Of a stretch of 64,000 nt of DNA, positions 12,735-25,454 are shown one piece after another. The stretch is from Coriaria nepalensis. Its lineage: Eukaryota > Streptophyta > Magnoliopsida > Cucurbitales > Coriariaceae. The number at the start of each line of letters is the position of its first letter. The first letter of the stretch is position 1. A program made the position numbers and the translations under genes. Where the stretch lies: the NCBI GenBank assembly GCA_027186245.1, contig CP114481.1:5626501-5690500 (forward strand), in the 5' to 3' direction. The notes below the pieces were generated by a model. The model ran no database searches. It worked only from the letters and a program-made list of their open reading frames with translations, and was not told the origin of the DNA.

Positions 12735-14196
12735 ATAAAAATATAATAAAATAAAATAAATAAATATTCATCAGATTTCAACACCCGAGCAAGTCTAACT
12801 AATAAATCTCTTTGAAAACAAATAAATAATAAATAAATAAATAAAATAAGATCAATTTATTTATACAAACGATGATGCATACTCATCATCTCAAACCAAA
12901 ATCACATTTCAGTATGAGTATTAACTCAGAAGTGTATACTCGTATCGAAATCATATTTTGGTCTAACATGCACTTACACCGAAATCACAGAAATTATAGA
13001 TCTATAGATTTTAAGCTCAAACTTAAACTCAAAATCATCTAACAATTTCATCAAATTCAAAACATACCGTGTAATTTTCATATTTTCTAGACCAAGCTTG
13101 GTGATAGAAGAGAATGAGAGTGAGAGCAGAGATGATAGCGAGAGAACTAGAGCAGAGACGATAGCGAGAGAATGAGAAAGCAGGAGAACGAAAGTAGAGA
13201 GAAAGAAAGAGAATGAGAGAGAGTGTAGATTTCGGTTTAATGGTTCAGGGTTTGATGAAATTGGTTTGACAGAAGGAAAGGGAAGGAAAGGGAAGATATC
13301 AATTTAAGTTTGACAAAGGATGATTAATTGGTATTTATTTATTTATATTTTTTGTAATACCTTTTTTTTTTTAATTTTAGGAAGGTAAAGAGTAAAAAAA
13401 TTAAATAAAAAGGAGGCTATTTAACAAAAAAATTATTAAAGAAATAGTAAATTCTAAAATAATCTCTCAGTGCAAATTACCCCAAAAGTTAAAAGAAATT
13501 AAAAATCAACCTCTAAAACTTCAAATAAATTATAATGAACTTCAAAAATATTTTATAATTATAATGAATATCTAAAAACTAAATTTAAATTATAATGAAC
13601 ACGCAAAATTTTTATAACTATAATAAATACGCAAAATGTATACCAAAATTATAATAAAGCCTAATTTTTTAAACGGTTCAATTCCTACCTAAACCCGATC
13701 TAATACAATCCAATCTGCGCCATAAGTTTAAAAAATGAATTGGTTCTCGGATGGGAAAAGCCTGATCGCTTCTTTGACTATTGAGAACTGGTTATTTTCA
13801 ACTCCTTAACTAATAATCTAAATTGATTTCATTTATTCTTTATCCTAATTTTTTAATTCTTATAAACTTTTCCTAAACAACCTCACAATTTAAAGCAATC
13901 GAATTAATCTGATTTCCTTATGTTAAGAAACCAAAATGAACCCTCTAGGTTCCATGTTCTTCTTGTGAAGAACACTAACCCAAGATTTGGGTTCGTATTC
14001 CTCTTCACGAAGAACACGAACCCAATATATGGGTCCATGTTGTTCTTCACGACTAACAATCTAACCCAAATCTAACTGATGAAAAAAGAAAGAAGATCAC
14101 CTCCATTATTGATGTTGTTATTATTATTGTTGTTGATAGTGTTGAAAAACATATAGGACTGATCAAGGAGTGTTAACCTCTTTGTTGTTGTTGTAG
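12735..14196. repeat. Duplicated flank P, copy 1
   Basis: Non-coding block that recurs at 25455-26900 in the same orientation. Shared landmarks are a cgagcaagt phrase, a paragraph with ttaactcagaagtg, a purine-rich GAGA stretch (13110-13210 versus 25815-25960), the phrase gtaaattctaaaata, and a block of gaagaacac / cacgaac motifs (13950-14060 versus 26740-26850). It immediately precedes the Athila LTR in both places. The repeat is seen directly; the family of P is unknown. Confidence 0.85.
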
Positions 14197-15785
14197 TGAT
14201 ATAAGTGTTAAATTTGCATAATTTTTATGTTATTTTCTCTCATGATTTTATTAATTTTTGGACTTCATTGCAATTTATTAGTTTATTTTTATGTTTCCTA
14301 AAGATTTTTGGGCAAAGAAACAAAAGAGATATAAAAGGGATGAAATTAGAGCTAATAAATAATGGAAGGCTTGAAGACAATTAAGAGAAAATTGAAAGGT
14401 TGAATATGATTTTTGATAAATTGAAAAAAAATATATTTATGCAACTTAGGAAAGTTGTGTGAAAGAAAGAAAAAAAAAAAAGAAAATAGCCTTTTGGCTT
14501 CTACAGTAAGAAAAAAAAAACAAAAGGAAAAAAAAACAAGGGAGAGTGGAAGAATATAAGAAAAAAAAAGAAAGAAAGAGAGAAGGGGCTTTAATAGCGC
14601 AGCGGCCGGAGAAAAAAAAAAGATTCGCTTTTTCTTGTGCGTCAATTATAATAAATGTTTTCTTTATTCTCTTCTTTTCTTTATTATTTTCTTTCATGGA
14701 TTTAATTTTATTTATTATTTTAATTACTATAAGTAGTTTATTTTATTTTTTGTTGAGGATGATTTCAAATACCTAAATATGATTTTTGATTAATTAATTT
14801 AAAATTATTTTTATCTATTTTGAATTTGTTATGTCTTATTGTATATAGTACTTATAAATTATTATCATATTTATTTAGGGTACGCAACTAGATAAATAGG
14901 ATAGTGATTTGATTGTTAGTTTAGGTTTTTTGATTTGTTTTGTCAAAATTCTTAATGATAAGTAGCATAACGTTTTCAATGGTTATGATATATTTTCATT
15001 CCACTACATGTAGGGTATTATTCAAGATAAATGAACTCCGCTTGTATGTTTGTTTCTTAATTTAATACATCTTTCTTGTTTGATTGCTTCTATTAAATTA
15101 AATTTAAAGAGCTTCTCCTAAGTTATTTAATGGAAAGAGATTAAGTCAAGAGCTTATCTTACTTAACGAACAAGTAAGAAAATATCGGGATAATTGAGCT
15201 TTCGATTATTTTAGAGTTATTAAATTTAAAAAGAGAATGAAATATAATTTTAATTAATTTGATTGGATTTTATATTTAGTAGTAGAGAATGATTCCTTGA
15301 CCAACATTTTTCATTAATTTCACTATTTTTATTTTTTTCACTAAAATTTTAGTCGTTTGATTTATTTTCTCCATTTTATTTATCTCTCCAATCCAAATCC
15401 TCTAAATTTATAGCCGTCTTTTTAGTGTCTATTTAATTAAGATTAGATAGGTTTTTGAATTTAATTTTAATTAAGACAGTTTTTGTTAACTTTTAAATTT
15501 TCAATAATTTCACTCTTTTTCATTTTTTTTCATTTAAATTTTAGTCGTGTGATTTTTTTTTTCATTTTATTTATCTATCTAATCTAAATTCCTCAAATTA
15601 TGAGTTGTCTTTTTAGTGTATATTTAATTAGAGTTAGTTAGGTTTCTGAATTTAATTTTAATTAAGATAGTTTTTGATAACTTATAAATTAATAATAATT
15701 TTCTGCAAAAAAGACCCTTGCTACTAGACTTTCTAACAACACAATTTTAAGTAAAGAATTAATTAGTACGATTTACCTCGTATTA
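14197..15785 (+). repeat. Athila-type 5' LTR
   Basis: This sequence is collinear with 22688-24036 and starts TGATATAAGTGTTA against TGATAAGTGTTA in the downstream copy. The end is set just before the primer-binding site. Many substitutions and small indels separate the two copies, so the insertion is old. The 3' terminal CA seen in the downstream copy is TA here. Low-complexity AG/T tracts at 14460-14620 create meaningless open frames. Confidence 0.85.
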
Positions 15786-15789
15786 ATTT

Positions 15790-15809
15790 TGGCGCTGTGT
15801 CACCGGGGA
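15790..15809 (+). other. Primer-binding site, tRNA-Asp type
   Basis: TGGCGCTGTGTCACCGGGGA closely matches the complement of the 3' end of plant tRNA-Asp, the primer used by Athila-type elements. It starts a few bases after the LTR end. Two more decayed copies follow the LTR copies near 24040 and 27945. Confidence 0.75.
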
Positions 15810-15869
15810 TTGTTGTTTTTTATTTTTATGTTTATTTTATTTTGTTTAGTATTTTTTTTTTTTTTAAAT

Positions 15870-17343
15870 TTTCAGGTAGCTATTTCATGCATAAGAAATA
15901 ATTGAAAACTTTTGAGGCCCCGAGATATAACATAAGATCTAAAGGATCCATTTTACATTCACCATCGGTTCCCACTTAACCTAAGTCTTCTCGTTCATCA
16001 AGTGATTTTGAATCGGAGAAGGAAATTAAGGCGGAACCCAATTTTTCACTGAAGAAATTGGTGTCACCAATTATGGAACAACAACCTTTGCGCATTCACT
16101 ACCCTAAACTCAAGGTTACTTTTTAGCGTAAATAAGGTTTAATCCATCCTCTACTAACTTTCCATGGTTTTGCAGGGGAGGATCCGAACAAGCATCTCAA
16201 AGAATTTCATGTAGTATGTTTAAACATGAAACCAATGGGTATCTCTGAAGAACAAGTGCAGTTGAGAGCTTTACTATTTTCTCTGGCGGATAATGCAAAG
16301 GAGTGGTTATACGACCTTCCATCTAGTATCATCAATACTTGGAATGAGATGTATAAACTCTTTCTTGAGAAATATTTTCCAGCATCTATGGCTACAACCA
16401 TTCAGAAGAAGATATGTGGTATTTGACAATGCAGTGGAGAGACCCTCTATGAATACGAGGAACGATTCAAGAAGTTATATGCAAGTTGTCTTCATCATCA
16501 AATCAATAAGCAACTTTTACTTAAATACTTTTCTAAAGGTTTTTCACAAATGGAAAGAAGTATGATTGATGCTGCGAGTGGAGATGCTTTAGTGGGCAAA
16601 AGACTCCTGCAGATGCATGAGCTTTGATAGCAAATATGGTAGCTAATTCTCAATAGTTCATTAATCGATCAGAGCCACCACCTATGAAAGTTAATGAGGT
16701 CGGTGTAACCAGCATTCAACAATAACTCTCCCAAATCACTTCAATGGTTCAAAAAATGGCTGTTGGCAATATTCAATAAACAAAGGTGTGTGGAGTATGC
16801 TCTATGGTAGGTTATAAAGCTGATATGTGCTCATCCGTTCAAGAAAATAACTTCAAATAAGCCAATGCATTGGGAGGATTTTAAGGACAACAATGACCAA
16901 AATATGATCCATTTTCTTATACTTACAACACTGGTTGCAGGGATCATCCAAATATTAGCTATGCAGGAAATGTTCAACAAGTTTCCCCCAATACAAACTT
17001 TAATCGTCCACCTGGATTTCATCAACCAAAGATGCAATCTTCATACCTGTCTTAGTCTCAATCTATGCTTTAGAATTTAGGTATATCTCTTGAGGATATA
17101 GTTAAATCTTTGGCTACTAACAGTTTATAATTTCAACAAGAAACTAGGATGACTATGAAGAATTTAGAGTCACAAGTGTGTCAGTTGGCTAATACCATGG
17201 GTAGATAGAAAGCACAAAAATCTAGAAAACTACCATCTTAGATTGTCATCAATCTAAGAGAAAATGCAAGTGTCATGATTATTAAATAGGGGATACATTG
17301 TGAGGAAGATCTAAGAACACTACAAAATGTTGAATTAACTAAT
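15870..17343 (+). pseudogene. Athila gag pseudogene
   Basis: Gag forms the virus-like particle of the retrotransposon. The segment opens with a serine-rich leader-like stretch (SSRSSSDFE equivalent, about 15975-16020). The retrotransposon gag core follows at 16226-16426, with ALLFSLADNAKEWLYDLPSS and FLEKYFPAS. Frame shifts and stop codons break it after about 16430, and only scraps of the C-terminal half can be followed to 17340. A gag of this type is normally one open frame with the protease and polymerase, so this copy is dead. Confidence 0.8.
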
Positions 17344-18130
17344 GTGAAGTTGACTCAAGAAAGTGATCATGTCTTTGAGATAAAGGAAACTACAAAAGAG
17401 GCGGCTATATCAAGTAAGATAAATTCTAAAATTTTAATTTCTACTCATGTATCTTCTTTACCTTTTACTAGCAGGTTTGCAAAATCCAAAAAAGAGGAGC
17501 ATGAAAAAGAGATTTTAGAAACCTTTCACAAGGTATAAGTGAACATACCTATTTTGGATGCTATTCAACAAATGTCACGTTATGTAAAGTTCCTCAAGAA
17601 ATTATGCACCTCCAAACACAAGCTAAAAAGTAATGAAGTGGTAAGTATAAGGGAAACTATGTCTACTATATTACAAAGAAAACTTCCACCAAAGTATAAA
17701 GATCTAGGTAGTCTTACTATCCCAAGCATAATAAAAAATACCAGGTTTGAAAAAGTTATTCTAGATTTAGAAATAACTATTAATATTATGCCTTATAATA
17801 TTTGTGCTTCTTTAAATCTTGGTCCACTTACGAAAACTGGTGTTATTATTCAACTTACCGATTGGTCTAATGCTTATCCGAAAGGTATTTTGGAAGATAT
17901 TTTAGTGCAGGTCAATGAGTTAATTTTTTATGTCGACTTCTATGTCCTTGATATGAAGGATGAGGTAACATCTATGTCGACCTCACTCCTACTTGGGAGA
18001 TCATTCATGAAAACTTCCCGAACTAAAATATATGTTCATGATGGGACTTTAACCAATAAATTTGATGGATAAGTTATACGCTTCAATATCTTTGAAGCAT
18101 TGAGATATCCTAGTGATTCGCTATCTTGTT
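17344..18130 (+). pseudogene. Athila gag-protease junction pseudogene
   Basis: Two frames separated by one stop codon (17536-17538) cover the gag end and the aspartic protease. Family landmarks are IPILDAIQQMSRYVKFLKKL, RKLPPKYKDLG, MPYNICASLNLGPL and LLLGRSFMKTSRTKIYVHDG. The position that normally holds the catalytic Asp-centred loop reads LDLEITINIMP, so the active-site neighbourhood has changed. The protease domain spans about 17700-18070. Confidence 0.85.
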
Positions 18131-18559
18131 TTTCAATTGATGTGATTGATTAATTGATGTAGGAACTGTTTGAGCTTAATCATAAAGATTCATTAGGAGT
18201 CACCATAAGGAAGAGTATTGAGTTGGAAAGTCCCAAGACTCCAAAAAGGGATGTGTAATTATGCGAAGGAATTGAAGAAGTTGTGGAGTATCTTGAGTCA
18301 TTGTCAAAAATTTCAACAATATAATATCAATCTTTTATTTCTTTACCTCTAACCAATGAGAAATTTTTACCTTCTGTGATGTAGGCCCTAGTTTTGGAAT
18401 TTAAACCCCTGCATGAGTATTTAAAATATGTCTATTTGAGGGAAAAAGATATGGTACCAATGATCATTATAAGAAATCTCACAGAATTAGAAGAGGAGAA
18501 GCTCATTCGTGTATTGAAAGATCATAAAACAGTTATTGATTGGATAATATACGAAAGAA

Positions 18560-19930
18560 AATGAATCAACCCATCTATGTATGCATCAAATTTCGGTTGA
18601 GGAGGGAGCAAAACCAATAAGAGAGGCTCAACGTTACTTGAACCCCCCTATGATGAAAGTTGGGAAGAAGAAAATTTTGAAATTATTAGACGTTGGGGTA
18701 ACTTATCCAATTTCAGATAGCTAGTGGGTGAGCCTGATCCAAGTCGCTCCAAAGAAATTTGGTGTCACTATGGTGAAAAGTGAAGAGAATAAATTAGTAT
18801 GAACCTGTGTTCAAAATGAGTGGTGGATTTACATTAATTATCGAAAACTTAACTCTACATCTCGCAAAGATAATTTTTCATTACCTTTTAAAGATCAAAT
18901 ATTAGAAAGATTAGTTGGCCATACTCACTATTATTTTCTTGATCGTTTTTCAAGTTATAATCAAATTGTGATTGCATTAGAGGACCAAGAAAAGGAGACA
19001 TTCATGTGCCCCTTCAATACATTTACTTATCGACGTATGCCATTTGGCCCGTGCAATGCTCCTACCACTTTCCAGTGATATATGGTTAGTATATTTTCAA
19101 ATTATGTTAAGAACATCACAAAGGTTCTTATGGATAATTTTAGTGTCTATGGTGATTCTTTTTATCAATGTTTAAGAAACCTTCCGCTTGTTCTTAAGCA
19201 ATGCATGGAAACTAATCTTGTACTTTATTGGGAAAAATTCTATTTTATGATAGATCAAGATATAGTTTTGGGTCATATTATATCTGCTGAGGGAATAGAA
19301 GTTGATAAATTTTCAATTGATCTTGTGCATTCCTTACCACCTTCCACAAGTGTGAGGGAGGTCTGTTCTTTTCTTGGACATATATGTTTTTACCAAAGAT
19401 TCATTAAGGATTTTTCAAAGATTGTTTGACCTTTATGAAAATTATTACAGAAAGAGGTAGTTTTCGAATTCACTGCAGAATGCAAAGAGGCTTTCGAGAA
19501 GTTTAAGGAGCTATTAACTATAGCGCTCATTATGTGACCACCTGATTGGAGCCATCTATTTGGGTTAATGTGTGATGTAAGCAATTATGCCGTTAGGGCT
19601 GTATTAGGACAACGAGTTGGGAAGATTCCCTATGCCATTTACTATGCATCGCGAACCTTGAATAATGCACAACTTAACTACTCCACAACTGAGAAAGAGT
19701 TATTGACAGTTATTTTTGCTTTAGAAAAATTTCATTTTTATCTAATTGGTACTAAAGTAATTGTATTTTTTGATCATGCAACTCTTAGGTACTTGCTCAC
19801 TAAGACGAATGCTAAACCTAAACTTATAAGATGGATACTTCTATTGTAAGAATTTGATTTGGAAATCAAAGATAAAAAGAGGAGCGAAAATGTAGTTACA
19901 GAAGGTCATCTTATTCATGATCAAAATGCC
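18560..19930 (+). pseudogene. Athila reverse transcriptase-RNase H pseudogene
   Basis: The reverse transcriptase palm and fingers can be read from about 18590, with stop codons at several points. Landmarks are NYRKLNSTSRKDNFSLPF, RMPFGPCNAP, YGDSFYQCL, VLGHIISAEGIEVDK and SFLGHICFYQRFIKDFSKIV. The catalytic box reads VLMDNFSV at about 19124-19147: the second Asp of the usual DD pair is Asn, which would abolish polymerase activity. RNase H follows at 19568-19849 ([19 protein letters not shown]), then a decayed linker. Confidence 0.9.
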
Positions 19931-20130
19931 ATTCCTTTGTAAGAAAACTTTCCAGATGAGCAATTACTCTCTTTGGTAACTTCAATTCCTTGGTCTGTAA
20001 CATTGTGAATTAGTTAGTTTCTAAGAAAATGCATGATAATCTAACACGTGCTCGAAAGGATAAGTTGAAGAATACCATAAAGCAATATGTTTAGGATGAT
20101 CCATATTTGTGGAAACATTGTGCCAATTAA

Positions 20131-21290
20131 TTGATTAGAATGTGCGTGACTGATTCTAAATTTACATATATACTAAGTTTCTGTCATTCTTATGCATGTG
20201 GTGGACATTATAGAGCAAAACGCTATGCCTTTAAATTACTTAAGAGTGGATTTTATTGGCCAACGTTATTCAAGAATGTATTCCTCTATTATAAGTCATG
20301 TGACCATTGTCAAAGAATAGGTAGCTTAGGTCCACGAAATCAAATGCCTCAAACACCCATACTTGTAGTTGAAATTTTTGATATTTGGAGTATAGATTTT
20401 ATAAGACCTTTTCCTTCTTCATATGGTAATATGTACATATTGCTTGCTGTTGATTATGTGTCGAAATAGGTGGAAGCAAAAGCCACTCGAACTAATGATT
20501 CTAAAGTTGTTGTAGATTTTGTGAAAGCATCTATCTTTACAGGGTTTGGAATGCCGAAAGTTATAATTAGCGATGGAGGTACTCATTTTAATAACAAGTC
20601 ATTTGAAGCTTTATTGAGGAAATACAACATTACACATAAGGTCTCCACGCTATATTATCTACAAACCAGTGGACAGGTTGAAGTCTCAAACCGGAAAGTC
20701 AAATCCATTTTAGAGAAGATTGTGAATCCTAATAGAAAGGATTGAAGCTTGCACCTTGACGATGCACTTTTGGCATATAGGATGACATTTGAAACACCAA
20801 TTGGAATGTCACCATTTCAGCTTGCATTTGGGAAGGCATGTCACCAACCGATTGAGTTAGAGCATAAGGCATTTTGGGTACTAAAGCAATATAACATAAA
20901 GATGGAGGTGAAGAAAGGAATCTAAAGTTGAATGAACTTGAGGAGATTAGAAATGATGTGTATGGGAGTTCACGAATCTACAAGGAGAAAACTAAGGCTT
21001 TCCATAATAAGATGATCCAATGGAAGAATTTTGTGGTTAGAAAAAAAGTTATTTTGTTCCATTCCTACCTTAAGTTATTTCCATGCAAGTTATGTTCTTG
21101 TTGGATTGAACATTTTGTTGTTACTAATGTTTTCCTTATGGTGCAGTTGAAATTCAAAGCTTAGATATAAGGAAGGAGTTCAAAGTGAATAACCATAGAT
21201 TAGAACCATATTATGACTCATTTGAGATGAAAAATGTGGAGGTGATACTTCTTAATGATCCTGAAAGTCTTGTTGGATGAGAGAGGCTAA
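20131..21290 (+). pseudogene. Athila integrase pseudogene
   Basis: The zinc-binding HHCC module (H..GGH, then CDHC), the core Asp of WSIDFI, the second Asp of ISDGGTHF and the Glu of GQVEVSN are all still readable at 20170-20690. A stop codon splits the core at 20467 and another follows RKD near 20743. The C-terminal part continues through AYRMTFETPIGMSPFQL to about 21240 with a frame shift near 21120. The integrase is the best-preserved part of this element. Confidence 0.9.
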
Positions 21291-22687
21291 AAGTTAGGCT
21301 GAGGATCGTAAACCAAGCGATAAATGGAGGTAACTCATCGGGATTTGTTTTTCTTTCCCTGTACCTTTGTATTTTCAATTTTGAATTTTTCTTGTTTTCT
21401 TTTTATCTGCACTTGATTTTCATATTGAAAGAATCAATTTTACATTGAGGATAATGAAAGATTAAGTGTGGGGGGGGGGGATTTTGATTTTGAAATTAAA
21501 AAAAAAAACTTGTTTTGTTTTGTTTTGCATCTTTGGGTGCTTTTTGACAACCATGATGAGACTAGACCTTATTGTTATAGTTTTGATTGATGATGAACAT
21601 TTATTTAAATCTTGTTATTATTCTTTAGTTAATATATTTCTATGATGATTATACTCAAATCCTTATACACAATATTCTTGTGTTATGATGTTTGGATATG
21701 AATGTTAGGATAAGTAAAATGTTTATATTTCCTTACTTTGAATTTTATTTGAGTTTAACAAGCATGGTTAAATATTAAAACTTTACTAGAGGACTATCAA
21801 AGCGAATGACTAATCGAGCACCACTTGGAACATGATAAAAGCACTTGGATTTACCAATATTTCCAAATCAAGTAGTGCTCCTCTTTGATGTTCTTATGAG
21901 AACATCCCCTTAGTAAGCCAATTTGAGCTTGCATTTAAACTTTTTCTTTGTTAACCACATCTCCTTACCTTTTAGCCATACTATAGTTATCTAATCACCC
22001 TTATTTTAAAAATGAATTGGAGTTTAGACTAAAGACATTTATTTCTTGCATGGGGGATTATTTATCTAAAAAAAAAAAAGAAAAAGAAATTGGTTGGTAA
22101 AACAAATCTCCAAAGTGCTTGACAACCCGTATCATGGTCTTGGATAAAGGTTTGAATTACTTCCGATTTTGAAAATAATAATAATAATAAATAAATGTTG
22201 AATATGAAGAAAAAGACCCAACAAAATAATAATTGATTTATGTTAGTTGTTTTGAGTTTGAAAACGTTTCACCCGATGATCTTAATAATATCTCGTATAA
22301 TCTTACTCCATAACTTCAGAATCCTTGTTACTTTCTATCCGTCATTTCATTTACCCACTACCCTTATTAACCTCATTACAATTGAAATAAAAGACCTTTT
22401 GATTTTGCATTGTGCTTTCGGCTAGTGGAGATTTGTTCTAAAGGGAGAAATTTGATTGATATTCTTTGTAATATTTGGTGAGTTTTTACTTGTTTGAAAC
22501 ATGCATACCTTGAATTATCATTGACATAGCTTATTTCACACACACACTTGAGTATGGTGGGTTTACATTAATGTTTGTTTGATTTTATTGCTATAATGTT
22601 TTATTGTTTCTGAGATAAATGGTTGGAAGGTTAGTTTCTATTTCTCAATCTTGCTCAAAGATTAGAAAAGGTAAGTGTGGAGGAATT
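21291..22687 (+). other. Athila 3' internal non-coding region with two polypurine tracts
   Basis: No envelope-like open frame is present, although Athila elements often have one here. A G-rich tract (ten G after agtgt, about 21466-21481) follows the end of integrase, and a second polypurine tract, GTGTGGAGGAATT, lies directly against the 3' LTR at 22688. The second is the likely plus-strand primer. The first may be a duplicated or auxiliary tract. Confidence 0.6.
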
Positions 22688-24036
22688 TGATAAGTGTTAG
22701 TTCTAACATAATTTTTATATTATTTTCCTTCAGGTTTTTATTAATGTTTAGACTTCATTGCAATTTATTAGTTTATTTTTATGTTTTGTAGAGATTTTTG
22801 GGCAAAGAAACAAAATAGATATAAAAGGGATGAAATTGGAGCTAATGAATAATGGAGGGCTTGAAGACAATTAAGAGAAAGTTGAAGGGTTGAATATGAT
22901 TTTTGATAAATTGAAAAAAACAAATATTGATGCAACTTAGGGTTGTGTGAAAGAGAACAACCTTTTGGCTTCTGCCACGAGAAAAAAGGAAACAAAAGGA
23001 ACAAATAAATAAATAGAGGGGAAAGGGAGAGCGGAAGAACAAAGGAAAAAAATGGATGTTTTCTTTATTCTCGGACATTAATTGCAATAGACAATACAAG
23101 AGAATAAAAAGTTTCACTTTTTCTCGCATATCAATTGTAATAGACATTTTCTTTATTCTCTTATTTTCTATCCTTATTTTCTTTGATGGATTCAATTTTT
23201 TTGTTTGTTTAGTTACTATGAGTAGCGATTATTTCAAAGTCCTAAAAATAATTTTTGATTAATTAATTTAGAATTATTTTTCATATCTTTTGAATTTATT
23301 ATATCATATTGTTTATAGAGCTTATGAATTTTTATCATATTTATTTAGGGTATGCAACTAGATAAATATTATAGTAATTTGATTGCTAGTTTAGGTTTTG
23401 ATTCGTTTTATCAAAATTTCTAGAGATAAATAGCATAATATTTTCTATGATTATGAGATATTTTCATTTGACTACATATAGGGTATAACTTAAGATAAAT
23501 AAATTCCGCTTGTATGTTTGTTTCTTGATTTAACCTATCTTTCTTGTTTGATTACTTCTATTAAATTAAATTTAGAGAACTTTTCCTAAAGTTAACTTAA
23601 CTAATGTACGGAAAGATCGAGAAAATTGAGCATTCGATTATTTTAGGATTTTTTAACTTAAAAAGAGAATAAAAGATAATTTTAATTAGTTGATTGGATT
23701 TCATATTTAGTGGTGGAGAATGATTTCTTAACCAGCTTTTTTATTAATTTCAATCTTCTAACTTTTTTCATTTAAATTTTAGTTGTTTTATTTATTTATT
23801 TATTTATTTTTTATCTATCTAATTCAAATCTCCCAAATTTCGAGTAATCTTTTTAGTGTCTATTTACTTAGGGTTAGTTAGGTTTTTAAATTTAATTTTA
23901 ATTAGAATAGTTTAGTTGAATCGATAACTTATAAACTAACAATAATCTTCTGCGGGAAAGACCCTTGCTTCCTACTATACTTTGCAACAACACAATTTTA
24001 AGAATGAAATTAATTAGTGCATTTTACCTCATATCA
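22688..24036 (+). repeat. Athila-type 3' LTR
   Basis: Begins TGATAAGTGTTA directly after the polypurine tract and ends ATATCA. It is collinear with 14197-15785 but about 240 bases shorter. It is not followed by unrelated host DNA: a second primer-binding site and gag start come next, so it is not a simple terminal LTR. Confidence 0.85.
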
Positions 24037-24436
24037 ATTTTGGTGTCATGTCGTTGGGGATTATTTTTTCTAATTTATTAGTTATTATTATTATTATTTT
24101 TTATATTTTGTTTAGTATTTAACTTTTTTTTTCTTTTTAAAATTTTCAGGTAGATATTTCATACATAAAAAAGAATTAAAAAATTTTGAGGCCCCGAAAT
24201 ACAACCTGAGATTCAAAGGATCTATTTTACATCCACCATATGTTCCTACTTCACTTAAGTCTTCTCGTTCATCAAGTGATTCCGAACCAGAGCAGAAAAT
24301 TATGACGGCACCTAATTTTACACTTAAGCAATTAATGACACCTAAGTAATTGGTGGCACTAATTATGGAACAACAATCTTTGTGCATTAAGTATCCTCAA
24401 TTTGCTGTTGCTTTTGAGCTTATATCAGGTTTAATC
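24037..24436 (+). repeat. Second Athila leader and gag 5' end after the 3' LTR
   Basis: This is the same sequence as 15786-16145: decayed primer-binding site, leader, the phrase gaggccccga, the serine-rich gag start and the end at aggtttaatccat. After that it switches to unrelated sequence. Its place downstream of the second LTR shows that two elements once lay in tandem here. Confidence 0.85.
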
Positions 24437-25215
24437 CATATTCTACCATACTAGTCTAACCCTCAATGCATCAATTTTTACAGATGTCCATTAAATCCGA
24501 CCAGACTCAACCCTTTGTAAGAAAAAAATAATAAAAACTTTAAATTGAATCCTCCCAACTCAAATTTCAACTATTTTTTTTTTCACATTAAAATCTTGTT
24601 TTCTTTTAACCCAAGTTAAATTTATTTATTTTCATTCTTCCCCGATCAATACCAGCACTACTAGCAAATGAAAATCCACTGCAACAATTACCCCCTCCAC
24701 TGCACCGCTAAACCTGAGCATAGTTACCGCCGTCAAAATATTTTTAAATAATTAGTTTAATATAAGTGGATTTAATTTTTAATTTATACCCTAATATATT
24801 ATTTGTTCAAAATTTATGTGAAACCATTAGAAAAACATTTGTCTTCACCAACACTGACGTTGCACATTTGCCATCATCGCCGCATTTCCTCTGCTCTCTC
24901 TCTCTCTTTCTCTCTTAAATTTGGGGCTCGAGGCTCCAGATTGAATCTGACTCTAAATCGGGATTGGTTTGGAGCCGTGACCTCGGTTATGTTCGATTTG
25001 GGGTGGGAATTGGTGGTTGGTGATAGCGTTTGCTAGAGACAGAGGTGTTGGGTGATGGTAGGAGTTATTGGGTCGTTAGGGAGAAATTCAAAATAAATAA
25101 AGTATTTGTGGATGAAAATAAAATTAATTTGTCTTTTGATTTAAAAATATAAGAAATCAATAATTTAGAGTGAAAAAATATTGAATTTTTAATTGGGGTT
25201 CAATTTTGTATTAAT
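24437..25215. repeat. Duplicated flank X, copy 1
   Basis: Recurs at 28286-29055 in the same orientation, starting right after the truncated gag in both places and ending near the phrase ttggggttcaattt. It includes a CT-rich patch (about 24890-24915) and a G-rich part with cagaggtgttgggtgatgg. No coding domain is recognised. The 77-residue frame at 24803-25036 is not kept in the second copy. Confidence 0.85.
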
Positions 25216-25454
25216 AGTATTTTTGTTGACCTGGAGGGGTCGGTTCCATTGAGATTTTGAGTTATAATTTTGGTACTTGACAAGGTGAATTAACAGTGTC
25301 CAAGGATTACTACAAAACTCTGATACCGTGCACCTGTAGCTTTGTTTTACCAATGTATGCAAGTTTTACCGATGATTGATTTTTTTAAATATTTACAATT
25401 ATTTATAATTTTTTTTTTAATTATAACAAAAATATTATATAGTTTCGAACAAAT

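Noticed and set aside
14352..14776. Overlapping Phe/Lys-rich frames on both strands
   Set aside because: Produced by A- and T-rich tracts inside the Athila LTR; no protein-like composition.
15790..15809. tRNA gene at the sequence matching tRNA-Asp
   Set aside because: Only the 3' end of the tRNA is matched, on the complementary strand next to an LTR; it is a primer-binding site.
22768..23262. Frames of 68-117 residues on both strands
   Set aside because: They lie inside the 3' LTR and are not kept in the other LTR copies.
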